From Rubritepida sp. (GTDB taxonomy: Bacteria > Pseudomonadota > Alphaproteobacteria > Acetobacterales > Acetobacteraceae): DNA of 32,620 bases. Location: the NCBI GenBank assembly GCA_028291455.1, contig JAQGHY010000324.1, positions 1 to 32,620 on the forward strand. The letters are read 5' to 3'. Numbering within the stretch: the stretch's first letter is position 1; every line of letters begins with the position of its first letter. Shown here piece by piece: positions 17,409 through 26,700 of this stretch. The notes below the pieces were generated by a model. The model had not been told where the DNA came from. It saw only the letters and a list, made by a program, of their open reading frames with translations, and searched no databases. Position numbers and translations under genes: made by a program.

Positions 17409-17975
17409 CTAGATCTCCGGAACGAGTTCGAGCGTGTCCAGCTCCCATTTGCCGTTGACCGGCCTGGCGTGGAGCGGCAGCGCGTTGGGCGTGCGCACAT
17501 TGGCCGGCAAGCCGGCTTCGTAGCGGAAGGCGCGCCAGAGCGCCCCATGCGCCACCACCAGAACGGGGCCGGGCAGGGCGGTCGCTCGGTTGATGGCGGC
17601 AACGCAGCGGGCGCGCAGCACGGCGAATGGCTCGGCACCCTCGGGCGTGTACTTGCCGGAGATCCAGTCGTCGTACCAGTTGCCCATGGGCTCGCCTTCC
17701 TGGACGCCGAAATTCACTTCCTTCAGATCGTCGTCGAAGGAGACCGGCAGGCCCAGCTTCTCCGCCGCGTACTCGGCCGTCACGCGCGCACGGCTCAGCG
17801 GGGAGGAGACGATGGTCTTGATCGGGATCGGATGCAGCGTGCGCGCCGCCCGTTTGGCCTGCATGAGGCCGACATGGTTCAGAGGGACGTCGGTCTGCCC
17901 CTGGCTCAGCCCCTCCGCATTCCAGTCGGTCTCGCCATGGCGCAGGAACCAGAAAGGGATGGGGTTGAGACTCAT
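17409..17975 (-). CDS. Histidine phosphatase family protein
   Basis: FWFLRHGETDWNAEGLSQGQTDVPLNHVG (RHG motif) and VLVVAHGALWRAF. Start ATG 17975 with ATGA overlap to the upstream GST. Confidence 0.93.
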   Translation of the reverse strand: MSLNPIPFWFLRHGETDWNAEGLSQGQTDVPLNHVGLMQAKRAARTLHPIPIKTIVSSPLSRARVTAEYAAEKLGLPVSFDDDLKEVNFGVQEGEPMGNWYDDWISGKYTPEGAEPFAVLRARCVAAINRATALPGPVLVVAHGALWRAFRYEAGLPANVRTPNALPLHARPVNGKWELDTLELVPEI

Positions 17976-18586
17976 GTGGCGAAGCCTTCTGCCTTGAGAG
18001 TGTCCGCCAAAGCGGGGATCGAGAAGATGCGGGCGCGATGCGCCATCAGCGAGTCCGGCGGGGCTACGCCGACGAAGCCCGCGAAGGTGGTGATCAGCGC
18101 AATGTAGAGGTCGGCCGCGGTGAGGCTGTCGCCCACGGCGTAATCCCGCCCTGCGATCTGCTGCTCGATATAGTCGAGCACCTCGCCCACCCGGGTCAGT
18201 GCCGCGTCGCGGATCGAGGATTCGGCCGCTGCCGGGCCGAAATGGGAGGGTCGGAAGGCGGGGTGGAAGGCGCGCGGCACATGCCAGGCGCACCAGGACA
18301 GCCACTCCATCACCCGCCAGCGCCCAAGCTGATCGGAGGGGATCAGGCCGCTTTCCGGCACGAGCTCGCCCAGTGCCAGGAGGATGGCCGGCGTCTCCGT
18401 CAGCGTCTCGCCGCTGTCCAGCACCAGGGCCGGAACCTGGCCCTTGGGGTTGATGGCCAGATATTCCGGCGTGCGGCCCTCGCCGGCGCGCAGATCGATC
18501 TCCCGCACCTCGCCGGGCGTACCGGCGAGGACGAAAGCCAGCTGCGCGGCCAGGCTGGAGCTACGGGTGGAGACGTAGAGGATCAA
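17972..18586 (-). CDS. Glutathione S-transferase family protein (GST-1 of 3)
   Basis: 204 aa; thioredoxin-fold N-terminus with YLAINPKGQVPALVLDSGETLTETPAIL and all-alpha C-terminal domain. Confidence 0.88.
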   Translation of the reverse strand: MILYVSTRSSSLAAQLAFVLAGTPGEVREIDLRAGEGRTPEYLAINPKGQVPALVLDSGETLTETPAILLALGELVPESGLIPSDQLGRWRVMEWLSWCAWHVPRAFHPAFRPSHFGPAAAESSIRDAALTRVGEVLDYIEQQIAGRDYAVGDSLTAADLYIALITTFAGFVGVAPPDSLMAHRARIFSIPALADTLKAEGFAT

Positions 18587-19200
18587 GCCAGACCCTCTTG
18601 CGCCATCACGCGCTGCACGGCCGGCCGGGACTTCATGCGGTCGTAATGCGCGGCGACGTTCTTCGGCAGGTCGAGCTTCATGCGCTCCTTGGCCCAGAAG
18701 GTGACGTAGAAAGGCGCGGCATCGCCGAAGCTGAACTCGCCCGCCACGTAGTCGCGGCCTTCCAGGGCCCGGTCGAGCCAGACGAGGCCCTTGGTGTAGA
18801 GCTCCAGCCCGCGCGCCTTCACCGCCTCGTGATCGCCCTCGTTGGGGGCGAAGTTGGCGGGGCGGAACATGCGCGAGAAGGCCTGCATGTGCATGGTCGC
18901 GACGGCGTAATCCGTGGCTTCCAGCGCGGTCGCCTGCCCCTCGGCCGTGGCCGGCATCAGCTTGCCGCCAGGGAACTTAGCGGCGATCCAGTAGGCGATG
19001 GCCGGGAATTCCGTGATGACCGAGCCGTCGTCGCGCTGCAGCGTCGGCACCTTGGACTTTGGGTTGATCTCGGTGAATTCCGGCTTGAACTGCGCGCCCT
19101 CGCGCAGGTTCAGGAGCTCGGCCTCATAGGGTGCGCCGCTCTCTTCGAGCAGGACATGGATGCCGAGGGAACAGGCACCGGGGGCATAGAACAGCTTCAT
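18583..19200 (-). CDS. Glutathione S-transferase family protein (beta-like, GST-2 of 3)
   Basis: MKLFYAPGACSLGIHVLLEESGAPYEAE; INPKSKVPTLQRDDGSVITEFPAIAYWIA. Confidence 0.9.
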   Translation of the reverse strand: MKLFYAPGACSLGIHVLLEESGAPYEAELLNLREGAQFKPEFTEINPKSKVPTLQRDDGSVITEFPAIAYWIAAKFPGGKLMPATAEGQATALEATDYAVATMHMQAFSRMFRPANFAPNEGDHEAVKARGLELYTKGLVWLDRALEGRDYVAGEFSFGDAAPFYVTFWAKERMKLDLPKNVAAHYDRMKSRPAVQRVMAQEGLA

Positions 19201-19222
19201 GGGAGGTTTCCTTCTTGATTGT

Positions 19223-19840
19223 TCAGGCGGCTTCGCGGGCCATGGTGCGTTGCACGGCGGGCCGTGCCAGCATGGCTTCCTTATGGGCGGCGAGCTTGCG
19301 CGGCAGCGTCATGCCGGCCCTCCCGCTCGCCCAGTTCTCGATGAAGAAGAGCGCCGCATCGGCCACCGAATAGCCGGAGGTGAGCAGCCAGGGGTCGCCT
19401 GCCAGCTTACTCTCGATCAGCGCAAGGTAGCCTTCGGCCAGGGCCTTGCCCTGCGCGATCACGCGGGCCTCGTCGGCGGTGTCGGACGCGAAATTCGCCG
19501 CGCGGAACTGCCGGGTGAAGCCCTGCGGATGCACGGTGCCGCAGAGGTAGTCCATCCATTCGAGGCAGCGGGTCTCGCCGTCCAGATCGGCCGGAATCAG
19601 CCCGGCCGCCGGGTTGGACTTGGCCAGCCACCAGGCGATGACCGGGAATTCCGTCAGCACGGTGCCGTCGTCGCGGAGCAGCGCGGGGATCTTCCCCTTG
19701 GGGTTGATCGCCAGATATTCCGGCTTGCGGTTCGAGCCGTCGCGCGTGGAGACGTGCTGCGCTTCGAAGGGAGTGCCCAGCTCCTCCATGATCACGTTGA
19801 TGCCGATCGAGCAGGCACCGGGTGAATAGAAGAGCTTCAT
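19223..19840 (-). CDS. Glutathione S-transferase family protein (beta-like, GST-3 of 3)
   Basis: MKLFYSPGACSIGINVIMEELGTPFEAQHVSTRDGSNRKPEYLAINPKGKIPALLRDDGTVLTEFPVIAWWLA. Start set to ATG 19840. Confidence 0.9.
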   Translation of the reverse strand: MKLFYSPGACSIGINVIMEELGTPFEAQHVSTRDGSNRKPEYLAINPKGKIPALLRDDGTVLTEFPVIAWWLAKSNPAAGLIPADLDGETRCLEWMDYLCGTVHPQGFTRQFRAANFASDTADEARVIAQGKALAEGYLALIESKLAGDPWLLTSGYSVADAALFFIENWASGRAGMTLPRKLAAHKEAMLARPAVQRTMAREAA

Positions 19841-19856
19841 GGCAGATCCCTCGTTT

Positions 19857-20789
19857 TTAGCAGAAGAGCGACGAGACCGATCGTTCCTCGCTGATCCGCC
19901 GCATAGCTTCGGCGAGAAGCGGGGCGATGGGAAGCTGGCGGATATTGGTCGCGTCACGCACGGCCGGCGTGGCGGCGATGCTGTCGGTCACCATCATCAT
20001 CTCGATCGGCGATTTCTCGACCCGCGCCACGGCACCGCCCGAGAAGACGCCGTGCGTGACGTAGACGCTGGCCGACTTCGCGCCGTTCTTCATCAGCGCC
20101 TCGGCCGCGTTACAGTGGGTGCCGCCGCTGTCGATGATGTCGTCGACGATGATGCAGTGCCGGCCCTCGACGTCGCCGATCACGTTCATGACCTCGGATA
20201 CGCCGGCCTGGGGCCGCCGCTTGTCGATGATGGCGAGGTCGGTGTGGAGCTGCTGGGCGATGGCCCGGGCACGCACCACACCGCCGACATCGGGACTGAC
20301 CACCATCAGCTCGCGCCCGGCGAAGCGCTCCTGGATGTCGCGGGCGAAGAGCGGCGCGGCATAGAGGTTGTCCACGGGAATGTCGAAGAAGCCCTGGATC
20401 TGGCCGGCATGGAGATCCATGGTCAGCACCCGGTCGGCGCCGGCCTGGGTGATCAGGTTCGCCACCAGCTTGGCCGAGATCGGCGAGCGCGGGCTGCTCT
20501 TCCGGTCCTGCCGGGCATAGCCGAAATAGGGCATGACCGCGGTGACGCGCCGGGCCGAGGAACGCCGCAGCGCATCCAGGGTGATCAGCAGTTCCATCAG
20601 ATGGTCATTGGCGGGGTAGCTGGTGGACTGGATGACGAAGACATCCTCGCCACGGATGTTCTCATGAATTTCGACGAAAATCTCCATATCGGCGAAGCGC
20701 CGGACGGAGGCATTGGTCAAAGGCAGTCCCAGCTTGTCGGCTACGGCCTTTGCCAGGGGCAGATTGCTGTTGCACGCGACGATCTTCAT
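19857..20789 (-). CDS. prs: Ribose-phosphate pyrophosphokinase (PRPP synthetase)
   Basis: [74 protein letters not shown]-binding loop. Start ATG 20789. Confidence 0.96.
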   Translation of the reverse strand: MKIVACNSNLPLAKAVADKLGLPLTNASVRRFADMEIFVEIHENIRGEDVFVIQSTSYPANDHLMELLITLDALRRSSARRVTAVMPYFGYARQDRKSSPRSPISAKLVANLITQAGADRVLTMDLHAGQIQGFFDIPVDNLYAAPLFARDIQERFAGRELMVVSPDVGGVVRARAIAQQLHTDLAIIDKRRPQAGVSEVMNVIGDVEGRHCIIVDDIIDSGGTHCNAAEALMKNGAKSASVYVTHGVFSGGAVARVEKSPIEMMMVTDSIAATPAVRDATNIRQLPIAPLLAEAMRRISEERSVSSLFC

Positions 20790-20898
20790 CGGGCCGTATA
20801 ACCCCTGTTGGCTGGCGGCGCAGCGATAGCCTCCGCGGGCCCATGTGTAAACGTGAGAGCGATGCGGGTTTGCGCTGCCCGAGATTTTCGTGTCTCGG

Positions 20899-21768
20899 CT
20901 AGCCCGGCGTGCTGGCATTCCTGATGATGGTCTGCACGCCGCTGGCCGCCTGTTCGGCCGCCACATAGGCCACGTCCCCCCAGAAGCGTGTCAGCGACCC
21001 CGCCGGCACCTCGTTGAGCTGTAGGACGCGGCCGAGCTCGTGGCCATCGCGGCGGGACACGATCCACTGGATCTCCACGCGTTCAGTTCCGGGCCCCGTC
21101 GCAACCACGCTGACCTCAGCCGTCACCGCGAAGGCGGCGCCATCGGCGATATCCTGCACGACGAAGCCCTGGTTCCCCAGGAAGGTGCGTAACCGCGAGG
21201 TCAGTGCCACGTTTCCGTCGCCGGGGGCGCCGCGTGCGGGAATGAGCCGAAGCCGCTGCGGGCCGGTCGTGATGGCCGAGGGCGAGGCCGAGGCGCGCGC
21301 GGCCTGGACCGAAAGCAGCATCTGCGTCACCGGCTGCGCCGCCTGCGTGGCCACCGCGCGGAGCGTATCGGGCGAGGCCTCGGCCCATGCCTGGATCGGC
21401 ACCGGAGTGCCGTCGATAGCGCCTTGGGCGGTTCCGTCGGCGTTGACGATCTCGAAGCGCGGCTTGACGGTCCTGCCGGCATTCTGCGCGGTGATCTGCA
21501 GGCGCCAGTCCAGCGGCAAGGGCGTGCTGGTGGCGATGGCCGGGACGTCGACGGCCTGCAGGGCCTCGGTGACGGCGGTGGCGAGGGAGCGTGAGGCCGC
21601 GTCGTCCAGCAGCGCCTCCGCCGGCGGAGGCACGGCCAGGCGCACGGCGAGCGGGATGGCCAGCCGCGGCGCGAGCCCGCCGGGATTGCCCCAGTGCGGC
21701 GTGAGGTTCCCCGAGCACCCCGCGAGCGCGAGCAGCGCCGCGAGCAGGGCGGCCCTAGGCGAGAACAC
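20899..21768 (-). CDS. Putative lipoprotein of unknown function
   Basis: 289 aa, GTG start, N-terminus [20 protein letters not shown] with lipobox LAGC; no recognised catalytic motif. Confidence 0.75.
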   Translation of the reverse strand: MFSPRAALLAALLALAGCSGNLTPHWGNPGGLAPRLAIPLAVRLAVPPPAEALLDDAASRSLATAVTEALQAVDVPAIATSTPLPLDWRLQITAQNAGRTVKPRFEIVNADGTAQGAIDGTPVPIQAWAEASPDTLRAVATQAAQPVTQMLLSVQAARASASPSAITTGPQRLRLIPARGAPGDGNVALTSRLRTFLGNQGFVVQDIADGAAFAVTAEVSVVATGPGTERVEIQWIVSRRDGHELGRVLQLNEVPAGSLTRFWGDVAYVAAEQAASGVQTIIRNASTPG

Positions 21769-21823
21769 AGGACACCAGCGCGGTCAGGACCAGCAGCATG
21801 AGGAAGACGATCATGTAGGGCAT
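21755..21823 (-). CDS. Putative 22-aa hydrophobic microprotein
   Basis: ATG 21823 to TAG 21755 encodes [27 protein letters not shown] 4 nt before the ATG; lies between pgeF and the lipoprotein ORF and overlaps the lipoprotein start by 14 nt. Not in the supplied ORF track. Confidence 0.45.
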   Translation of the reverse strand: MPYMIVFLMLLVLTALVSCVLA

Positions 21824-21830
21824 GGCGCCC

Positions 21831-22577
21831 TCATAGCATGATCGCGGATAACTGATGCCCCAGGGGGGTAACGGTGGGGCCGCTGCCGGCCAAGGTTCGG
21901 CGGCGGTGGCTGAAGAAGCGGGCCTCGTCGGCCAGGGTATCGAGGCCGATCGAGGCGCCGGCGACGCCAGCTGCGGTCAGGCGGGCGACGCAATAGCCGG
22001 CGAGATCGAACTGGAAATGCTGGGAATCGCGGCCGGCGCCGAAGAAGCGCGGCTCGCCTACGGCGTCCCGCAGATCGGCCCGGACTTCGTAGCTCGCCTG
22101 GGCGATGCAGGGGCCGACGACGGCGCTAATCTGGGCTGGGTCGGCGCCCAGGGCTTGCATGGCGGCAATGGTCGCCTCCAGCACGCCGGAAACCGCGCCC
22201 CGCCAGCCCGCATGGGCAGCGCCGATAACCTGCGCCTGGGCATCGTGGAACAGCACGGGCGCGCAGTCGGCGGTGATGATGCCGAGTGCCACGCCGGGGG
22301 TGCGCGTCACCATGCCGTCGGCCTCGGGCAGGACATCCCAGGCGATGGTCGCATCGACGACGCGGGGGCCGTGCACCTGGCGCAGGGCCCGCAAATTCTG
22401 GGGCGAGGCACCCAGGGCGCGGGCCGCGCGGGCACGGTTCTCGGCGACGGCGATACCGTCGTCCTCGCTGCGCAATCCGCAATTTAGCTCGGCATAAGGG
22501 CCGGTGGAGACGCCGCCGCGCCTTGTGAAGAAGCCGTGATGCGCGGCAAGCGCGGCATGGGTGAGGAATTCCGCCAT
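21831..22577 (-). CDS. pgeF: Peptidoglycan editing factor PgeF (YfiH/laccase-domain, COG1496)
   Basis: HHGFFTRRGGVSTGPYAELNCGLRSEDD, LRQVHGPRVV, ADGMVTRTPGVALGIITADCAPVLFHD, IGAAHAGWRGAVSGVLEATI. Confidence 0.94.
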   Translation of the reverse strand: MAEFLTHAALAAHHGFFTRRGGVSTGPYAELNCGLRSEDDGIAVAENRARAARALGASPQNLRALRQVHGPRVVDATIAWDVLPEADGMVTRTPGVALGIITADCAPVLFHDAQAQVIGAAHAGWRGAVSGVLEATIAAMQALGADPAQISAVVGPCIAQASYEVRADLRDAVGEPRFFGAGRDSQHFQFDLAGYCVARLTAAGVAGASIGLDTLADEARFFSHRRRTLAGSGPTVTPLGHQLSAIML

Positions 22578-23551
22578 CAGGCTTCGAATCCGATTGGGGT
22601 GGAAAGGGCAGGGTGGGCGATGGCCAACGCCTTGAACAGCCGCCCCATCCCCTCGGGTGCCACCAGACGCTGCGCCGCCGAGAGGATCAGGCCGGCGGCC
22701 GCAGGCGCGCTCTGGGCCAGCATGGCGCTGCGGGACATGAGGCCGAGGCGCTGCAGGAACAGGCCCATCGGCAGCGGGCCGTGTGCCGCAGCCCCGGCGG
22801 TGCGCGCGGTGGCAGCAAGGGTGGCGAAGTCCACGTGGGCGGTGATGTCGGCCTCTCCGGCGGCGCGGAGGGCGTCGGCGACGGCGTTGTTGTGCAAGGC
22901 CTGGAGCGTGTCGCCGAGGCCGCTTTCGGCCGGACCGTAGTCCAGCACCAGCAGCGCCCCGCCTTGGGCGGCGAGCCGGGCCGCGAGTGTCGCGACAACA
23001 TCTTGCGCCACCTCGCCAATCTCACGCACGGCGTCGTCGGGAGCTTCTTCTAAATAATCTGTTGCTTGTTCAACGACGCTACCATGTTGCACGAAGCGCT
23101 CCCGCCATCCATCGGCACGCTTGACGAATTGGCGGATCGGCAGAGCATCGAAGAACTCATTGGCGAGGATGATGGCCGGCCCTTCCGGAAGGGCGCCTAC
23201 CTCCGTGTGCCAAGCCGTCACACGCTTATCGAGCCGTTTGGCCTGCGCTGTCCGCAGCGCCGGCGAGGTCTCGACGAGATGCACCTCTGCCGCGCGGGCA
23301 AAGTCCGGCACCATCTCGTCCACGGCACGCAGGGCATCCGCCATTAGCGTGCCACGGCCGGGGCCGAGCTCGGCCAGGACCACCCGATCCGGCGCACCCA
23401 TCGATTGCCAGGTGAGTGCGGCCCAGAGGCCCAGGCATTCACCGAAGGCCTGGCTCATCTCCGGCGCCGTGGTGAAGTCTCGCCCGATGCCCTCGCCGCC
23501 GGCGTAATAGGCCGCGGCGGCGCGGGCCATGAAGGCGTCGAGCCGCTCCAT
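22577..23551 (-). CDS. Class I SAM-dependent methyltransferase (MidA/NDUFAF7 family, COG1565)
   Basis: YYAGGEGIGRDFTTAPEMSQAFGECLGLW, LAELGPGRGTLMADALRA, IILANEFFDALPIRQFV, LLVLDYGP. Start set to ATG 23551; the 649-aa track ORF runs antisense-frame through lgt. Confidence 0.92.
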   Translation of the reverse strand: MERLDAFMARAAAAYYAGGEGIGRDFTTAPEMSQAFGECLGLWAALTWQSMGAPDRVVLAELGPGRGTLMADALRAVDEMVPDFARAAEVHLVETSPALRTAQAKRLDKRVTAWHTEVGALPEGPAIILANEFFDALPIRQFVKRADGWRERFVQHGSVVEQATDYLEEAPDDAVREIGEVAQDVVATLAARLAAQGGALLVLDYGPAESGLGDTLQALHNNAVADALRAAGEADITAHVDFATLAATARTAGAAAHGPLPMGLFLQRLGLMSRSAMLAQSAPAAAGLILSAAQRLVAPEGMGRLFKALAIAHPALSTPIGFEA

Positions 23552-24339
23552 TATCCCGCGCGCCGTGCCCGCCAGATCAGGAATCCGCCGATCAGGATCA
23601 TCGGCAGCGAAAGCAACTGGCCCATAGTCGCCCCGGCCAAAAGAAAGCCGAGGTTGGCGTCCGGCTCCCGGAACAGCTCCCCGAAGATCCGCGCCACGCC
23701 GTAGCCGGCCACCAGCGCTCCGGTCAGGATACCGGGACGCGCGCGGTTTTTCGGGAAGCTCCACAAGACCAGCATCAGCACGAACAGCCCGATGCCTTCC
23801 ATGCCTGCCTGATAGAGTTGGCTCGGGTGGCGGGGGATCTGCAGCCGGTCGCCCGGGAAAATCATTGCCCAGGGCACATCCGTCGCCCGGCCCCAGAGCT
23901 CGCCGTTGATGAAGTTCGCGACGCGTCCGAAGAATATCCCGATCGGCACGACAACCGCCGCGCGGTCGCCGAAGGCCAGCGGATTCAGCTTCTGCTGCCG
24001 GCAGAAAATCAGCGTCCCGATGATCACGCCGAGCGCGCCGCCATGGAAGGACATGCCGCCCTGCCAGACCATCAGCGCCTCGAGCGGGTGGAACAGGTAG
24101 TAGCCAGGCCGGTAGAACAGCACATAGCCAATCCGCCCGCCCAGGATGATGCCAAGCGTGACCCAGGTGACGTAGTCGTCCACCTGTTCGGGTGTGGCGA
24201 CTTTCGGTTCCGCCGTGACCAGCCGCCGCGCCATGCGCCAGCCCAGCACGATGCCGGCGATATAGGCGAGCGCGTACCAGCGGATGGCGATCGGGCCGAT
24301 CTGGATCGCGACAGGGTCTATCTGGGGATATTCGAGCAT
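23551..24339 (-). CDS. lgt: Prolipoprotein diacylglyceryl transferase
   Basis: IRWYALAYIAGIVLGWRMA, HGGALGVIIGTLIFCRQQKLN, GRVANFINGELWGRATDVPWAMIFP, RHPSQLYQAGMEG. Confidence 0.96.
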   Translation of the reverse strand: MLEYPQIDPVAIQIGPIAIRWYALAYIAGIVLGWRMARRLVTAEPKVATPEQVDDYVTWVTLGIILGGRIGYVLFYRPGYYLFHPLEALMVWQGGMSFHGGALGVIIGTLIFCRQQKLNPLAFGDRAAVVVPIGIFFGRVANFINGELWGRATDVPWAMIFPGDRLQIPRHPSQLYQAGMEGIGLFVLMLVLWSFPKNRARPGILTGALVAGYGVARIFGELFREPDANLGFLLAGATMGQLLSLPMILIGGFLIWRARRAG

Positions 24340-24366
24340 GGCGCTGGCGTAGCCCGCCCGGCAGAG

Positions 24367-25251
24367 TCAGGGAAGCCGCAGCAAGGCCGGACAGGCGGCG
24401 GGCAGCCGCGGCGGCGGGCCCGGCGGGCCGATGCGCGGCGGCGGATGCCGGGCCTCGTCGCTCATCCACCAGGCCAGGCTGGCATCGCAGCCGTCGCCGG
24501 CCGGGATCGGCGGCCCCTCGCGGCAATCCGCCTGTCCCGCCGGGCAGCGGAGCCGAATGTGCATATGGCTGTCATGCCCACGCCACGGCCGCACTCGATG
24601 CAGCCAGGGCGCGCCGCCGAACATCTGGCACAGGCTGCGCTTGATGCCGTGGTTGACCAGCACGCGGTCCACCCCAGGCTGCTCGGCCGCCAGGCGGATC
24701 AGCCGCGCATGATCGGGGGTGAAGAGCGCCGGATCGACCTCCGACTGGTCCGGCAGGACGAGCGACGTTTCGGGGATGTTCTCCCGTGCAGCCCGGCTCA
24801 TGACGGGCTTGCGGGAAAGATCGAGCCAGACATCCGCATCCAGCCCGACCTGATGACTCAGATGGGCGTTGGGCATCGGCCCGCCGCGCGGCTGGGAAAG
24901 GTCGCCGATCCACAGGTCCGGCAAACCAAGCCCCCGCGACCGCGCCGCGAAATCCTGCATGAAGCGGATCAGCTCCGGCTGGCCCCAGTTCCGGTTCCGC
25001 GACAGCCGGACGACCTGATAACCCGGACCCTCCGGCGGCAGCATCGCGGCACCGGCCATGCAGCCCAGGCCGGTGCCACCGATGACGCGGGCAGGGCCCG
25101 GCGTGGGCGTCGAGGCGGCGGCCCAGGCTGAGGCGGGTTGAGCTTGGGTGGTGACGGGGAAAAGCAAAAGAAAGGCCAAGTGAGGGGCTTTGCCCCTCAG
25201 ACTCCCCAGCAAGAACCTCAGGTTCTTGCATCTCCGATGAGTCCTATCCAC
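24367..25251 (-). CDS. mepA: Penicillin-insensitive murein endopeptidase
   Basis: GTGLGCMAGAAMLPPEGPGYQVVRLSRNRNWGQPELIRFMQDFA, GGPMPNAHLSHQVGLDADVW, RPWRGHDSHMHIRLRCP metal-binding motifs. The true start is uncertain (ATG 25251 or an in-frame TTG such as 25179). Confidence 0.9.
   Translation of the reverse strand: MDRTHRRCKNLRFLLGSLRGKAPHLAFLLLFPVTTQAQPASAWAAASTPTPGPARVIGGTGLGCMAGAAMLPPEGPGYQVVRLSRNRNWGQPELIRFMQDFAARSRGLGLPDLWIGDLSQPRGGPMPNAHLSHQVGLDADVWLDLSRKPVMSRAARENIPETSLVLPDQSEVDPALFTPDHARLIRLAAEQPGVDRVLVNHGIKRSLCQMFGGAPWLHRVRPWRGHDSHMHIRLRCPAGQADCREGPPIPAGDGCDASLAWWMSDEARHPPPRIGPPGPPPRLPAACPALLRLP
25181..25229 (-). terminator. Hairpin pair 3' of hldE; terminator or palindromic element overlapping the 5' end of the mepA ORF
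   Basis: Direct reading: TGAGGGGC-TTT-GCCCCTCA (25181-25199) and GCAAGAACC-TCA-GGTTCTTGC (25209-25229), followed on the minus strand by T-rich CTTGGCCTTTCTTTTGCTTTT. Confidence 0.6.
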
Positions 25252-26659
25252 GGGCGCGCTCCACTAGGCCTGTGGTGGAGCGGCCGGGCAATAGGTCTAG
25301 CAGCACGGTCTGGCCACCCCAGGACTCGATCTCCGGAGCGCCGACCACCTGGTCAATCCGGTAATCGGCTCCCTTGAACAGCCGGTCCGGCCGCAACGCG
25401 AGAATGGCCTCCAAGGGCGTATCCTCCTCGAAGGCGATCACGGCATCCACCGCGGCCAGCGCCGCCATCACCGCCGCACGGTCCTCCAAGGGATTCAGCG
25501 GACGCGACGGCCCCTTGAGGCGCTGCGTGGAACAGTCGGTGTTGAGCGCCACCACCAGCCGGTCGCAGCGGGACCGGGCCGCGCGGAGCATGCGGGTATG
25601 TCCGGTATGCAGCACGTCGAAGACGCCATTGGCGAAGCCGACCACCAGCCCCTCGTCGCGCCAGGACTGCACGAGGCGCTGCGCCGCGACCCAGCTCAAC
25701 ACTTCGTCCGACGCACCTTCGGCTTCGCGCAGCGCATGGTCCAGCTCGGCGGCGGAGCAGGTGGCGGTGCCCAGCTTGCCGACAACGACACCAGCCGCCG
25801 CATTGGCCGCGCGCATCGCGCCATCGAGGTCCAACCCGGCGGCGACGCTCAACGCCAGCGTGGCGATCACGGTGTCGCCGGCGCCCGAGACGTCGAAAAC
25901 CTCGCGTGCCATGGCCGGCACGGTGATGGCGGGAGCATGGCGGCGGACCAGCATCATGCCCTTCTCGCTGCGGGTGGCCAGCACGGCCTCGACGGCGACG
26001 ACGGCGAGCACCGCGCGGGCCGCGGCCTCGCATTCAGCATCGGTGCCGACGGGCATGCCAGTAGCCTCGGCGAGCTCATTGGCATTGGGCGTCAGGCACG
26101 CAGCACCGGCGTAGCGGGAAAAGTCGCGCCCCTTAGGGTCGGCTAGGCAGGGGATGCCCTGGTCGCGCGCGGCGGCGATGGCAGCGGCGATGACGGCAGG
26201 CGTCAGCACGCCCTTGCCGTAGTCGGAGAGGATCAGCGCTTGGGCGCCGGTCAGCACCCGGGCAAGGGCACGGGAAATGGCGGCTGCCTCGCCGGCATCT
26301 GCTTCGCGGCGAACCTCCTCGTCGACACGGACGATCTGCTGCCGTCCGGCGATGACGCGCAGCTTCACGGTGGTGCGGCGGCCCGGATGCGGCAGCAGAT
26401 GCGCGGCATCGCCCAGCAAAGCCGTCAGCTCCGCCGCCTCGGCATCCTCGCCGACCCGGCCGACCAATGCCGCCTGTCCGCCCAGGGCCACGATGTTGCG
26501 CGCGACATTGCCCGCGCCGCCGGCCATGGACTGCGTGCGCGCCAGCCGCACCACGGGAACCGGCGCCTCGGGGGAGAGGCGGTTCGCGTCGCCATAGAGG
26601 AAGCGGTCGAGCATGACATCGCCGAGGCAGACGACGCGGCGGCCGGAGAGATCGAGCAT
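25244..26659 (-). CDS. hldE: Bifunctional heptose-7-phosphate kinase / heptose-1-phosphate adenylyltransferase
   Basis: GDVMLDRFLYGDANRLSPEAPVPVVRL, PfkB motif DVSGAGDTVIATLALSVAAG, and cytidylyltransferase motif VGFANGVFDVLHTGHTRMLRAAR. Confidence 0.95.
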   Translation of the reverse strand: MLDLSGRRVVCLGDVMLDRFLYGDANRLSPEAPVPVVRLARTQSMAGGAGNVARNIVALGGQAALVGRVGEDAEAAELTALLGDAAHLLPHPGRRTTVKLRVIAGRQQIVRVDEEVRREADAGEAAAISRALARVLTGAQALILSDYGKGVLTPAVIAAAIAAARDQGIPCLADPKGRDFSRYAGAACLTPNANELAEATGMPVGTDAECEAAARAVLAVVAVEAVLATRSEKGMMLVRRHAPAITVPAMAREVFDVSGAGDTVIATLALSVAAGLDLDGAMRAANAAAGVVVGKLGTATCSAAELDHALREAEGASDEVLSWVAAQRLVQSWRDEGLVVGFANGVFDVLHTGHTRMLRAARSRCDRLVVALNTDCSTQRLKGPSRPLNPLEDRAAVMAALAAVDAVIAFEEDTPLEAILALRPDRLFKGADYRIDQVVGAPEIESWGGQTVLLDLLPGRSTTGLVERARG

Positions 26660-26700
26660 GGTGACCTTCTATACCGGGATCGCCGCGGGCCGAAGGGCGT

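Noticed and set aside
24381-24440. GGCGGC/GGGCCC-rich stretch near the 3' end of mepA
   Set aside because: Encodes a Pro/Arg-rich C-terminal tail (PPPRIGPPGPPPRLP); no evidence of a separate repeat element.
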